43,585 nt of DNA, from contig JAGHSY010000105.1 of NCBI GenBank assembly GCA_018065615.1, positions 1 through 43,585 of the forward strand, written 5' to 3'. Origin of the DNA: Candidatus Colenecus caballi (GTDB lineage Bacteria; Bacteroidota; Bacteroidia; Bacteroidales; Bacteroidaceae). The translations under genes and the position numbers were made by a program. The notes below the pieces were generated by a model. It had not been told where the DNA came from. It made no database searches and saw only the letters and a program-made list of their open reading frames with translations. Positions 1 to 7,804 of this stretch are shown piece after piece (the first letter of the stretch is position 1; every line of letters begins with the position of its first letter).

Positions 1-122
1 AACCAGACTGTATGACATAAAGAAATGGAGGGCCGACAACCTGTTGCCTAACCCCTCCATTAAAAGACTCAATCTGCTCAAAAAAGTGAGCTAAAAAGAA
101 AATGTTAACTTAACACCCTAGG
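1..122. repeat. Left copy of terminal inverted repeat of the window
   Basis: Bases 1-122 are the reverse complement of 43420-43541 with a single difference (TTG versus CTG codon in the encoded tail). The identity ends at CCTAGG, and the next bases diverge (TCAGACC versus ACAGTCC). The shared stretch holds the last 30 codons of an open reading frame and, just outside it, the near-palindrome TGTTAA-C-TTAACA at 103-115. This is how the 3' end of an insertion sequence or other repeated gene would look. The family could not be identified. Confidence 0.9.
2..94 (+). CDS. C-terminal fragment of a repeated, probably mobile-element gene
   Basis: The frame starting at base 2 reads 30 codons and ends at TAA (92-94); the encoded tail finishes ...RLNLLKKVS. 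It is lysine- and arginine-rich, as DNA-binding transposase ends often are. It is incomplete at the window edge, so no catalytic motif is visible. The same tail, with 15 more residues, is encoded on the opposite strand at the other end of the window. Presence in two nearly identical copies argues for a transposase or other repeat-borne gene. The assignment rests on copy number and position, not on a recognised domain. Confidence 0.55.
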   Translation, partial: TRLYDIKKWRADNLLPNPSIKRLNLLKKVS

Positions 123-190
123 TCAGACCCCGCTTCAACAGCAGGGTCCGGCCCAAATTTATTCCCGTTTTACACTTTTGTAATGTATTT

Positions 191-217
191 TGTGTAATTT
201 AGCGCAAAAATTACACA
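191..217. promoter_or_regulatory. Probable TetR operator over the promoter of the efflux operon
   Basis: TGTGTAATTT (191-200) and AAATTACACA (208-217) form a perfect 10-bp inverted repeat with a 7-base spacer, ending three bases before the ATG of the TetR gene. Inside the left arm, TAATTTAG (195-202) resembles the Bacteroidales -7 box TAnnTTTG. A bound regulator would therefore cover the promoter, which is the usual arrangement for an autoregulating TetR repressor of its own efflux operon. Binding is inferred, not shown. Confidence 0.7.
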
Positions 218-220
218 GGC

Positions 221-781
221 ATGACAAAGGACAAATACCTATCAGACATTATCAGAATCCTTAAGGAAGAGGGGCTGGGACTCTCCATGGATGACATTGC
301 ACAGAAAATCGGTGTCACCAAGAAAACCCTGTACAACCGCTTTGAATCAAAGGACCGTCTCATTGAGGACTGCCTGACACAGGTTTCCCGTGAATTCAAG
401 GAGAATCTGGCATGCATGGATGATGAAAGCATTCCCGTTGAGAAGCGTTTTGAAATGGGCGTCAGCACATTAAGACAGTATTTCAAGGAAATGTCACCCG
501 CGTTCATGCGCGACCTTATGAAGGACTATCCGCAGAAGGCGTCTGTTGACCATACATCGGGCTCAAGTTATTTTGAGGAAAAGATTGCGCAGAACATTGA
601 GCAGGGAAAGAAAGCTGGAGTTTACCGCAGTGAGATTGACGCGGGTCTGTTTGCCAAGTACATTTCCTTCTCAATTTTCTCATTCTTCCAGAAGGAGGTC
701 ATGATGAGAAACACATATTCCGCCGACTTCTATTTCAGTCAGGTCATTGATTTCAATATAAACGCACTATATAAAAAATGA
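221..781 (+). CDS. TetR/AcrR family transcriptional regulator
   Basis: A 186-residue protein with an N-terminal helix-turn-helix typical of TetR regulators: residues about 20-55 contain LSMDDIAQKIGVTKKTLYNRFESKDRLI. The C-terminal part would be the all-helical ligand and dimerisation domain, which is not conserved between members. It is the first gene of an operon: its TGA overlaps the ATG of the TolC-like gene (ATGA at 778-781). A perfect palindrome lies directly upstream at 191-217. The likely role is repression of its own operon until an efflux substrate binds. The inducer cannot be predicted. The ATG at 221 is taken as the start because the promoter and operator leave no room upstream. 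Confidence 0.9.
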   Translation: MTKDKYLSDIIRILKEEGLGLSMDDIAQKIGVTKKTLYNRFESKDRLIEDCLTQVSREFKENLACMDDESIPVEKRFEMGVSTLRQYFKEMSPAFMRDLMKDYPQKASVDHTSGSSYFEEKIAQNIEQGKKAGVYRSEIDAGLFAKYISFSIFSFFQKEVMMRNTYSADFYFSQVIDFNINALYKK

Positions 782-2139
782 AGAGACTTAAATTCTTGAG
801 CGTTCTTCTGCTGCTGGCATCTGGGCCAAAGACACAGGCCCAGGAACAGTTCACACTGAAGGAGTGCTTTGACTATGCCATCGAGCACAACCAAAGTCTG
901 CAGAAGGACAGACTGGGGCTGGAGACAGCCGCACAGTCCAAACGCGAACTGATTGGTTCGCTGCTGCCGCAGATCAATGCTTCGGCGGGATTCACCTACA
1001 ACATTGACAAGCCTCTGGTTACCATGCCCAACTTTATCAGTCCCATGATGGGAGCCATGGCACCGGCCGGCCTGCCCGACTACATTGCCATGACAATGAG
1101 TCTGGACATGTCAGCCAACTGGGGCGCATCACTTACCCAGCAGATAGTCAACCTGTCACTGCTGAATGCCCTGAAGGTCACCGAAGCCACCGGTGAGATG
1201 GCTCAGATCGGTATAGAGGCAACAACCAATGACATCATTGCCCAGACTGCCACCTTCTATTATAATGTTCAGGTGCTGCAGTACGCCATGACACAGTTCG
1301 ATGAGAGCATAGCCCTGATGGACACCACTCTGAACATGATGCAGGTCAACAGGGAGATAGGACTTGTACGGCAGATTGATGTGGACCGCATAACCGTTGC
1401 AAAGACCAATCTTGAAACACAGAAAAGTTCTATGCTCCAGGCGCTTGAGGTCCAGAAGAACCTGCTCAAGCTGCAGATGGGATTCCCCATGACGGAAGCC
1501 ATTATAATTCCCGAAATAAACCTTGATGAAATGGAGAACCGGCTTCAGACTGCGGCCAGTCCCGGATTTGACATAACCGTCCTGCCCGCATACAGGATAC
1601 TTGAACAGCAGAAGAACCTGGCCGGACTGCAGTACAAGTCAGCCCTTTATGAAACCCTGCCAGTTCTGGTGCTTGCCGCCAACTATTCATACAACTACAC
1701 AGGAAACGACTTCAGCGGACCGTCTTACCACAGCTTTCCGGTCTCTATGGTTTCACTCAACCTGAAGATGCCACTGTTCACCGGCATGTCCAAGAACGCA
1801 AAAATCAAGAAGGCCAAAATAGAGATGATGAAGACCGACGGTGACCGCGAAACGCTTGAACAGTCACTGACAATGGCCCACAGCAACGCACGCATGCAGC
1901 TTGAGCAGCAGATACGCACCATTGAAGCGCAGCGCAGGAACAAGGACCTTGCCCAGGAGGTGTTCAACGTGACGGAATTCAACTACGGTGAAGGCATTTC
2001 ATCACTTTCTGACGTTCTGAACGCCACATCATCGCTCATCGAAGCCCAGATGAACTACGTCAACGCCCTGAGCAGTTGCATGAGCGCATACATCGAACTC
2101 AAAAAGACCGATGGCACCATCGGAGAAATAAACCAATAA
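778..2139 (+). CDS. TolC-family outer membrane efflux protein
   Basis: A 453-residue protein with a Sec signal peptide (residues 1-21, ending around TQAQ) followed by the start usual for Bacteroidales TolC proteins (FTLKECFDYAIEHNQSL). Two OEP-type repeats with long helices follow; the second contains VFNVTEFNYGEGISSLSDVLNATSSLIEAQMNYVNA, the conserved G-x-x-S-x-x-D-V/L-x-A helix. The length is normal. The family forms a trimeric barrel and periplasmic tunnel that receives substrates from an RND pump. Translation is probably coupled to the TetR gene by the ATGA overlap, and the adaptor gene begins 13 bases downstream. Confidence 0.93.
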   Translation: MKRLKFLSVLLLLASGPKTQAQEQFTLKECFDYAIEHNQSLQKDRLGLETAAQSKRELIGSLLPQINASAGFTYNIDKPLVTMPNFISPMMGAMAPAGLPDYIAMTMSLDMSANWGASLTQQIVNLSLLNALKVTEATGEMAQIGIEATTNDIIAQTATFYYNVQVLQYAMTQFDESIALMDTTLNMMQVNREIGLVRQIDVDRITVAKTNLETQKSSMLQALEVQKNLLKLQMGFPMTEAIIIPEINLDEMENRLQTAASPGFDITVLPAYRILEQQKNLAGLQYKSALYETLPVLVLAANYSYNYTGNDFSGPSYHSFPVSMVSLNLKMPLFTGMSKNAKIKKAKIEMMKTDGDRETLEQSLTMAHSNARMQLEQQIRTIEAQRRNKDLAQEVFNVTEFNYGEGISSLSDVLNATSSLIEAQMNYVNALSSCMSAYIELKKTDGTIGEINQ

Positions 2140-2152
2140 GCGGAATAACAAT

Positions 2153-3202
2153 ATGAAAAAGATAACAGGCATAGCAATTACGGTTGTCGTAATAGGAGGT
2201 ATAGTAGCCGTTCTGGCGGCAAACAAAAAGAAAATGGAAGCTGAGACCAGTCAGGCCGCACAGACGGAAAGCGGCGTTCTGGTATCGACGGTCATGACAA
2301 AGTCCGATGAATACAGTCTGGACTTCACGGCCAACGGCGCGACAACGGCCATCAACGAACTGAATTTCGTATCGAACACACAGGGCCGCGTCATTGCCAT
2401 CTATGCGGACAACGGCAAATACGTAAGGAAGGGCGACAAGCTTCTGGAAGTGGACAGTGACCTGCTGCAGTCCGATTATGAAGCCGCCCAGGCCGCGTAT
2501 GACGACATGAAGCAGAACGTTGACCGCATGACACGCTCAAATGCCGTTGGCGGCGTCACCGACCAGCAGCTTGACGGTCTCAAGACACAGCTTAAGGCAG
2601 CCAAAAGCCGTCTGGACCGTGCGCGCAAGATGCTTGAAGACGCAGTTGTCAAGTCACCTATGGACGGCCGCATCAACATGCGTTATGTGGAACTGGGTTC
2701 GCTCATTGCCCCCAACGCCCCGCTGTTCGACATTGTCAACGACAGCCAGCTCAAGGTTACCGTGGGCGTTCCCGAATCAAGGGTCAAACTGCTTGAAAAA
2801 GGCCAGCAGGTAACCCTTACCAACAGTTCTCTGCCCGGAAGGACCTTTACAGGAAAGATAAACTACATAGGCATAAAGACCGACCGCGGTCTGAACTACC
2901 CCGTCGAGATTTACATTGACCGTGACGATGCCCTGCGCATTGGCATGTATCTGAAGGTACAGTTCAATGCCGGCACCGGCCGTAACGGCGTGCTTGTTCC
3001 GCGCAAGGCCATAGTTGGAAGCGCCAAAGCCGCCAACGTATTTGTCATAAAGGACGGAAAGGCCGTAAAGCGCCAGGTTGTCCTGGGTGAGATGATTGGT
3101 GACAACGTTGAAATTCTGGACGGCATAAGCGCCGGTGAAGAACTCATCACCGCAGGCATAATGAATGTCGCAGACGGCACAGAAGTCACAGTTGTAAAGT
3201 AA
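2153..3202 (+). CDS. RND efflux periplasmic adaptor (HlyD/AcrA family)
   Basis: A 349-residue membrane fusion protein. Residues 6-24 form one hydrophobic segment with no lipobox cysteine, so the protein is probably anchored by an uncleaved N-terminal helix rather than by lipid. Then come the first half of a lipoyl-like domain (FVSNTQGRVIAIYADNGKYVRKGDKLLEVDS), a helical hairpin (about 95-160), the second lipoyl half (VVKSPMDGRINMRYVELGSLIAPNAPLFDIV), a beta-barrel, and a membrane-proximal domain ending GISAGEELITAGIMNVADGTEVTV. It bridges the AcrB-like pump, which starts 6 bases downstream, and the TolC-like channel. Confidence 0.93.
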   Translation: MKKITGIAITVVVIGGIVAVLAANKKKMEAETSQAAQTESGVLVSTVMTKSDEYSLDFTANGATTAINELNFVSNTQGRVIAIYADNGKYVRKGDKLLEVDSDLLQSDYEAAQAAYDDMKQNVDRMTRSNAVGGVTDQQLDGLKTQLKAAKSRLDRARKMLEDAVVKSPMDGRINMRYVELGSLIAPNAPLFDIVNDSQLKVTVGVPESRVKLLEKGQQVTLTNSSLPGRTFTGKINYIGIKTDRGLNYPVEIYIDRDDALRIGMYLKVQFNAGTGRNGVLVPRKAIVGSAKAANVFVIKDGKAVKRQVVLGEMIGDNVEILDGISAGEELITAGIMNVADGTEVTVVK

Positions 3203-3208
3203 GCAGCC

Positions 3209-6200
3209 ATGAAAATTTCAGATCTGTCAGTAAGAAGACCCATAACAGTCATAGTGCTGTTCATGGTCATAGCCATACTGGGCTTCCTGGGCTACTCTTC
3301 GCTCCAGGCCGAGCTCATGCCCAAGTTCACGCCGCCTTCCATGAACGTGCAGGTGGTCTATCCCGGCGCATCGCCGTCCGAGGTCGAGAACTCCCTTACC
3401 CGCAAGCTTGAAGACGCGCTGTCCTCACTGCAGGGCGTGGAGTCCATGCGTTCCTATTCGTTTGAGAGCATGTCAATGGTTTTCGTGTCATTCACATACG
3501 GCACTGACATTGACAAGGCAATGACCGATGCCCAGAACAAGATCAGCTCCAAGAAGGCCGAACTGCCCAGTTCCATCCTGTCACCGATGATCAACAAGAT
3601 TACGGTCGATGACAAGTCCATCATCACCATGTCCGTGACATCGGACCTGGAGACAACTGAATTCAGTGACCTGGTGGAGCACCGCCTGCTGCCCGAACTG
3701 CTCAGAGTACGGGGCATGGCAAAGGTCACGTCTGTAGGCGAACTTCCCAAGGAAATTCAGATAAACCTTGACATGGAGCAGATGCGTGCCCTTGGCATGA
3801 CGCCCGTGCAGGTTCTGGGCGTGCTGCGCGGCGCCAACCTTGACTTCCCCACCGGCAGCCTGAGGAATGACCGTACCAACACCTCAATCCGCCTGTCAGG
3901 CAAGCTCCAGACCATTGACGAGATACGTTCTCTGGTCATCATGACAATGCCTAACGGCACACAGATACGCCTGTCAGACATTGCCGAGATTACTGAAAGC
4001 GCCAAGGACGCCATCAAACTGGCCCGCGTGAACGGCAAGGAGGCCGTACTGCTCAACATATTCAAGCAGTCCGATGCCAACGCCATTGACCTGAGCGACC
4101 ACGTGCGCGAAAGTATAACCCAGCTTGAACAGTACTACAGCGATGTCAACCTCAAGATGGAGATTGTGTCGGACACATCGGACTTTACACGCGAATCCAT
4201 TTCATCTGTGCTGGTTGACCTGCTGCTGGCCATTCTGCTGGTTACAATAGTCATTCTGCTGTTCCTGCACAACTGGCGCAACGCACTCATGGTCATGCTG
4301 GTCGTTCCGCTGTCACTCATAGGCGCGTTCATTGGCATGCAGCTGTTCAACTTCACGCTGAACCTGATGTCCCTGCTGGGCCTGTCTGTCGTGATTGGCG
4401 TGCTGGTCGATGACGCCATTGTGGTCATTGAGAACGTGTACCGTCACCTGGAGATGGGCAAGAATCCGCTCCAGGCCACCAAGGACGCAATGGACGAGAT
4501 TGGTTTCACCGTCATTACCGTGACCCTGGTACTTGTCATAGTATTCCTGCCCATTGCACTGACCAACAGTCTGGTATCGGACATTCTGCGCCAGTTCTGC
4601 GGTGTGATTGTGTTCGCCATACTGTTCTCTCTGCTGGCCGCACTGACACTTGTGCCACTGCTGACCTCACGTTTCGGAAAACTTGAGCAGCTTGACACAA
4701 AGAAGTTTTCCGGCCGCATGCTGCAGGGCTTTGAAAACGGAATCAGAAAGTTCGGGGACTGGGTTGCCGGCATCCTGGGCTGGTCACTGGGCCACAAGCG
4801 CTGGATTGGTATCATTGTCATAGCCGTTACCGTAGCCATCTTCAGCCTGTTCCCAATGGGATTCATCGGATTCCAGTTCATGCCCGATGTTGACCAGAGC
4901 GAATTCTCGGTCCTGATTGAGATGCCCAAGGACATTTCGATTGAAGAGTCTTCAAAGATGGTGGCCAAGGCCGAAACCTGGCTGCTTGAACAGGACGAGA
5001 TAACTGAGGTTGTCACCATGATTGGTCTGACCGGCAGCCAGAACGAAAGCACCCAGGGCACCCCGTACCTGTCAGAAATCACCGTCAAGATGGTTCCGCC
5101 GTCAGAGCGTGATGAGAACGTGATAAAGTACATTGCCCATCTGCGCCGTGAGCTGACCGACCATCTGGTTGACGCCAAGGTCAAGATGTTCGCCGCATCA
5201 CTGCACGGTTCCGGCAACAGTTCGGCAGTGGAATACGTGATCAACGGCAGCCAGGCCGATTCCGTGGCCCTGTTCGCAGAATATGCGCTTGATGTCATGC
5301 GCTCAATTCCCGGAACCGTCCAGCAGCAGATATCCACCGGCAGCGGCATGCCTGAAGTGCAGGTCACCGTTGACCGCGAAAAGATGTCGGCCCTTGGTCT
5401 GACGCTTGACAACGTAGGTCTGACCATGCAGATGGCTTTCCAGGGCAACACGTCGCTCAAGTATGTGCAGAACGACTACGAATATGACATCAACATACGC
5501 GCTGACAAATTCTACCGCGAGAACATTGATGACGTGTCAAACCTGACCTTCGTCAACGCCCAGGGCAGCCGCATTTCACTTGACCAGTTTGCCCAAGTGC
5601 GTCTGGGCACCGGTCCCAACCGCCTTGAGCGCTACAACCGCAACCCGTCCGTCACCATCGGATCAAATGTTGTGGGCATATCGGCCGGCGCCGTTTCAAG
5701 CCAGTTCCTTGAAAAGGTCGATGCAAAGGCAAAGCAGATGGGCGTGTCACTTGAAACCGTGGGCGACATGAAGTCCATGATGGATTCCATGAGCGTAATG
5801 GGCATTGCACTGCTGCTCTCCATCATCCTGATGTACCTTGCAATGGTGCTTCTGTACAACAACTGGGTGGATCCGCTGGTAGTCATGTTCTCCATACCGT
5901 TCTCAATACTTGGAGCCATTCTTGCACTGGCCATGTCCGGCACGTCACTCAACATCTACGCCATGCTGGGTCTGGTCATGCTCATCGGTCTGGTGGCCAA
6001 GAACGCAATCCTGCTGGTTGACTTTGCCAACGAACAGCTGGCAGCCGGCCAGAGCATGGACAACGCCCTGATTTCAGCAGTGAAAATGCGTACCCGTCCT
6101 ATCCTTATGACCGCCCTGTCAACCATCATCGGCATGATTCCCGTAGCTGTGGCATCGGGCTCCAGCGCCGAACTGCGCAACGGCATAGGCTGGGTCATCA

Positions 6201-6289
6201 TTGGCGGCATGACCCTGTCCACCCTGCTGACCCTGGTGGTCGTTCCGGTGGTATTCAAGATTTTCCACAGGAAACAGGCTGCGGCCTGA
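3209..6289 (+). CDS. RND multidrug efflux transporter, AcrB/HAE1-like
   Basis: A 1026-residue inner-membrane proton/drug antiporter of normal length. It begins MKISDLSVRRPITVIVLFMVIAILG (TM1) and keeps the two-fold RND layout with two large periplasmic loops. The proton-relay residues are visible: D401-D402 in GVLVDDAIVVIEN (TM4) and K931 in GLVAKNAILLVDFANEQ (TM10). The pump should therefore be functional. With the adaptor and TolC-like protein it makes a complete tripartite system under the TetR gene. Substrates cannot be inferred; antibiotics, bile salts or dyes are typical of the family. A strong hairpin terminator begins 23 bases after the stop. Confidence 0.95.
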   Translation: MKISDLSVRRPITVIVLFMVIAILGFLGYSSLQAELMPKFTPPSMNVQVVYPGASPSEVENSLTRKLEDALSSLQGVESMRSYSFESMSMVFVSFTYGTDIDKAMTDAQNKISSKKAELPSSILSPMINKITVDDKSIITMSVTSDLETTEFSDLVEHRLLPELLRVRGMAKVTSVGELPKEIQINLDMEQMRALGMTPVQVLGVLRGANLDFPTGSLRNDRTNTSIRLSGKLQTIDEIRSLVIMTMPNGTQIRLSDIAEITESAKDAIKLARVNGKEAVLLNIFKQSDANAIDLSDHVRESITQLEQYYSDVNLKMEIVSDTSDFTRESISSVLVDLLLAILLVTIVILLFLHNWRNALMVMLVVPLSLIGAFIGMQLFNFTLNLMSLLGLSVVIGVLVDDAIVVIENVYRHLEMGKNPLQATKDAMDEIGFTVITVTLVLVIVFLPIALTNSLVSDILRQFCGVIVFAILFSLLAALTLVPLLTSRFGKLEQLDTKKFSGRMLQGFENGIRKFGDWVAGILGWSLGHKRWIGIIVIAVTVAIFSLFPMGFIGFQFMPDVDQSEFSVLIEMPKDISIEESSKMVAKAETWLLEQDEITEVVTMIGLTGSQNESTQGTPYLSEITVKMVPPSERDENVIKYIAHLRRELTDHLVDAKVKMFAASLHGSGNSSAVEYVINGSQADSVALFAEYALDVMRSIPGTVQQQISTGSGMPEVQVTVDREKMSALGLTLDNVGLTMQMAFQGNTSLKYVQNDYEYDINIRADKFYRENIDDVSNLTFVNAQGSRISLDQFAQVRLGTGPNRLERYNRNPSVTIGSNVVGISAGAVSSQFLEKVDAKAKQMGVSLETVGDMKSMMDSMSVMGIALLLSIILMYLAMVLLYNNWVDPLVVMFSIPFSILGAILALAMSGTSLNIYAMLGLVMLIGLVAKNAILLVDFANEQLAAGQSMDNALISAVKMRTRPILMTALSTIIGMIPVAVASGSSAELRNGIGWVIIGGMTLSTLLTLVVVPVVFKIFHRKQAAA

Positions 6290-6311
6290 TTCCTGAACCT
6301 GGACTGATATT

Positions 6312-6352
6312 AATCCCGATGCACTTTTGCGTGGAAAGTGCATCGGGATTTT
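6312..6352 (+). terminator. Intrinsic terminator after the efflux operon
   Basis: AATCCCGATGCACTTT (6312-6327) pairs perfectly with AAAGTGCATCGGGATT (6335-6350) across a 7-base loop, followed by a short T stretch. The 16-bp stem ends the RND operon. Its GATGCAC arms recur in the hairpins around the transposase gene just downstream. Confidence 0.85.
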
Positions 6353-6441
6353 CTGTCACTTGAACTAATGCCGTTCAGAGCACCTTCTGGCTGGGAAGGC
6401 AGCGAGTGAACGTATTTTTAGATGCAAATTTCCATGCAAAG

Positions 6442-6512
6442 GTGCATCCAACTTGGCACCCCATTACATCAGCACCTGCGTAGCACCCTCCTGGCAGGGG
6501 TGGCTATGGAAG
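6442..6512 (+). repeat. Left 71-bp inverted repeat of the REP-transposase element
   Basis: Aligned without gaps to the reverse complement of 7688-7758, this stretch matches at about 54 of 71 positions. The first 16 bases (GTGCATCCAACTTGGC) are identical, as are an ACCTGCG block and the AGGGGTGGCT block. The segment 6481-6507 can itself fold (CACCC...GGGTG with a TCCTGGCAG-type loop), like a REP hairpin. The 402-base gap between the pump and transposase genes (6290-6691) otherwise holds the terminator, an 8-bp inverted repeat (AAATGTTC 6553-6560, GAACATTT 6587-6594) and no convincing gene. Confidence 0.8.
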
Positions 6513-6691
6513 AACACCATTACCAATGCACATTTTCACAAACAATGCATACAAATGTTCACAATATATGTCATTTTCGTTCAGTTGAACATTTTTGACA
6601 CATTCAGTTATATAAGCCTGTTGGAATTATACCTTTATTTGCCAAGCCAGTAATGACCTGAATCCATTCATTAACTCATATTTCTGAAACC

Positions 6692-7636
6692 ATGTCAACG
6701 AAATTCATTCATCTCTGCTTTTCGTCCTACTCCGAAGTAATGTTCCGTAATCATGAAGACTATGTTCGCGGGATTAACGATCTGATTATTGCATCTTACA
6801 AAACCGGAACTACCATTCTGGCTTATGTTTTAATGTCCAATCATGTGCACTGCTGCATTCAGACACAAAAAGATCCTCAAGAACTGCATCGGATTTTTAA
6901 AACATCATACGGCCGGTATTTCTCGGCCAAATATGGTCGGAAAGGCAACATTGGTGATTTGGACGTAAAAATTGTCAGCATTGAAGGCTATCAGCATTGC
7001 CTTACAGCTATCAGCTACTGTCTAAGGAATCCCCTTCACCATGGCGTAACAGATTCTCCATTAAACTACCCATATTCATCGGTCGCAGCATATTTCCGGG
7101 ACAGCATGGGTCTTGGTCCATTCCCAAAAACAAAAAGCCACTGTCCCAGACGGCTCACCCCTGCCAATGTTGCAAAACCTAATGGTTTACGTTTTGACCC
7201 CGATGGGCGGGCATCGCTTGACACTTCAGTTGACTACGAGCAGGTTGAAATGCTGTTTAAGACGCCCAATGAATTCATTTACAATATGATGATCAGAAAG
7301 AGCGGCAAGAAATGGCGTGACGACCAGTCAGATGACAACACAGGCAAGCCCGTAACATTGGAAATGTTGGAATCTGATTACTTTCTTGTTCAGGAAATGG
7401 AAAAGCACGAACGCTTCAAATTCAAAGTAACAGAAATATCAGACTGCTCAATTTGCAATATCATTGATAATGAACTGATTCCGAAATCAGACTTAAAGTC
7501 CGTGTATTTTCTGTCCATTGAACAGCAATTGTCTATTGGGCATTATCTTCATTCCAAGTATTCCTGCTCACTTGCGCAGATTGCCCGTTGTCTTGCCGTC
7601 AGTGATGATTCATTCTTCAGGTTATTTCATAAATAA
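6692..7636 (+). CDS. REP-associated tyrosine (Y1/HUH) transposase
   Basis: A 314-residue protein with the two signatures of Y1 transposases: the HUH metal-binding motif H51-V-H53 (LMSNHVHCCIQ) and a catalytic tyrosine, Y109, in ISYCLRNPLHHGV, followed by NYPYSSVAAY. This Y-x-x-x-NP plus YPxSS pattern is typical of RAYT (TnpA_REP) proteins, which nick single-stranded DNA at REP hairpins. The C-terminus (about 265-314) resembles a helix-turn-helix (CSLAQIARCLAVSDDSFFRLF), as in many Bacteroidetes members. The gene is AT-richer than its neighbours and is bracketed by 71-bp imperfect inverted repeats and GATGCAC hairpins. All catalytic residues are present, so it may be active. Confidence 0.88.
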   Translation: MSTKFIHLCFSSYSEVMFRNHEDYVRGINDLIIASYKTGTTILAYVLMSNHVHCCIQTQKDPQELHRIFKTSYGRYFSAKYGRKGNIGDLDVKIVSIEGYQHCLTAISYCLRNPLHHGVTDSPLNYPYSSVAAYFRDSMGLGPFPKTKSHCPRRLTPANVAKPNGLRFDPDGRASLDTSVDYEQVEMLFKTPNEFIYNMMIRKSGKKWRDDQSDDNTGKPVTLEMLESDYFLVQEMEKHERFKFKVTEISDCSICNIIDNELIPKSDLKSVYFLSIEQQLSIGHYLHSKYSCSLAQIARCLAVSDDSFFRLFHK

Positions 7637-7643
7637 TGCATTA

Positions 7644-7679
7644 TTTCGATGCACTTTTGAAGGTAAACGTTCATCGAAA
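7644..7679 (+). terminator. Hairpin after the transposase gene
   Basis: TTTCGATG (7644-7651) and CATCGAAA (7672-7679) can pair around a 20-base loop, 7 bases after the transposase stop. The arm begins with the same CGATGCACTTTT string as other hairpins nearby. It may act as a terminator or as a REP-type recognition hairpin. Only a run of A, not T, follows. Confidence 0.5.
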
Positions 7680-7687
7680 AAAACACA

Positions 7688-7758
7688 CTTACACAGCCAC
7701 CCCTACCAGAAGGCTCTCACGCAGGTGGGGCTGAATTGACACGCCAAGTTGGATGCAC
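7688..7758 (-). repeat. Right 71-bp inverted repeat of the REP-transposase element
   Basis: This is the inverted partner of 6442-6512 (about 76% identity, identical in the outer 16 bases GTGCATCCAACTTGGC read on the minus strand). The two repeats place the transposase in a symmetrical element of about 1.3 kb spanning 6442-7758. Confidence 0.8.
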
Positions 7759-7778
7759 TTCAACTGAAATAGTGCATC
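7752..7778. repeat. GATGCACT hairpin at the right border of the element
   Basis: GATGCACT (7752-7759) and AGTGCATC (7771-7778) pair perfectly over an 11-base loop. The left arm is also the outer end of the right 71-bp repeat, so the hairpin straddles the element border. The gap up to the radical SAM stop codon at 7805 holds nothing else recognisable. Confidence 0.6.
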
Positions 7779-7804
7779 GAAAAGAACACCAGTCCTCCAA
7801 GCAG

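Noticed and set aside
4444-5460. A 338-codon open frame on the minus strand inside the RND pump gene
   Set aside because: Shadow of the pump gene; serine/threonine-rich with no recognisable fold.
6453-6653. A 66-codon open frame before the transposase gene
   Set aside because: It runs through the left inverted repeat and has no ribosome-binding site or protein-like composition.
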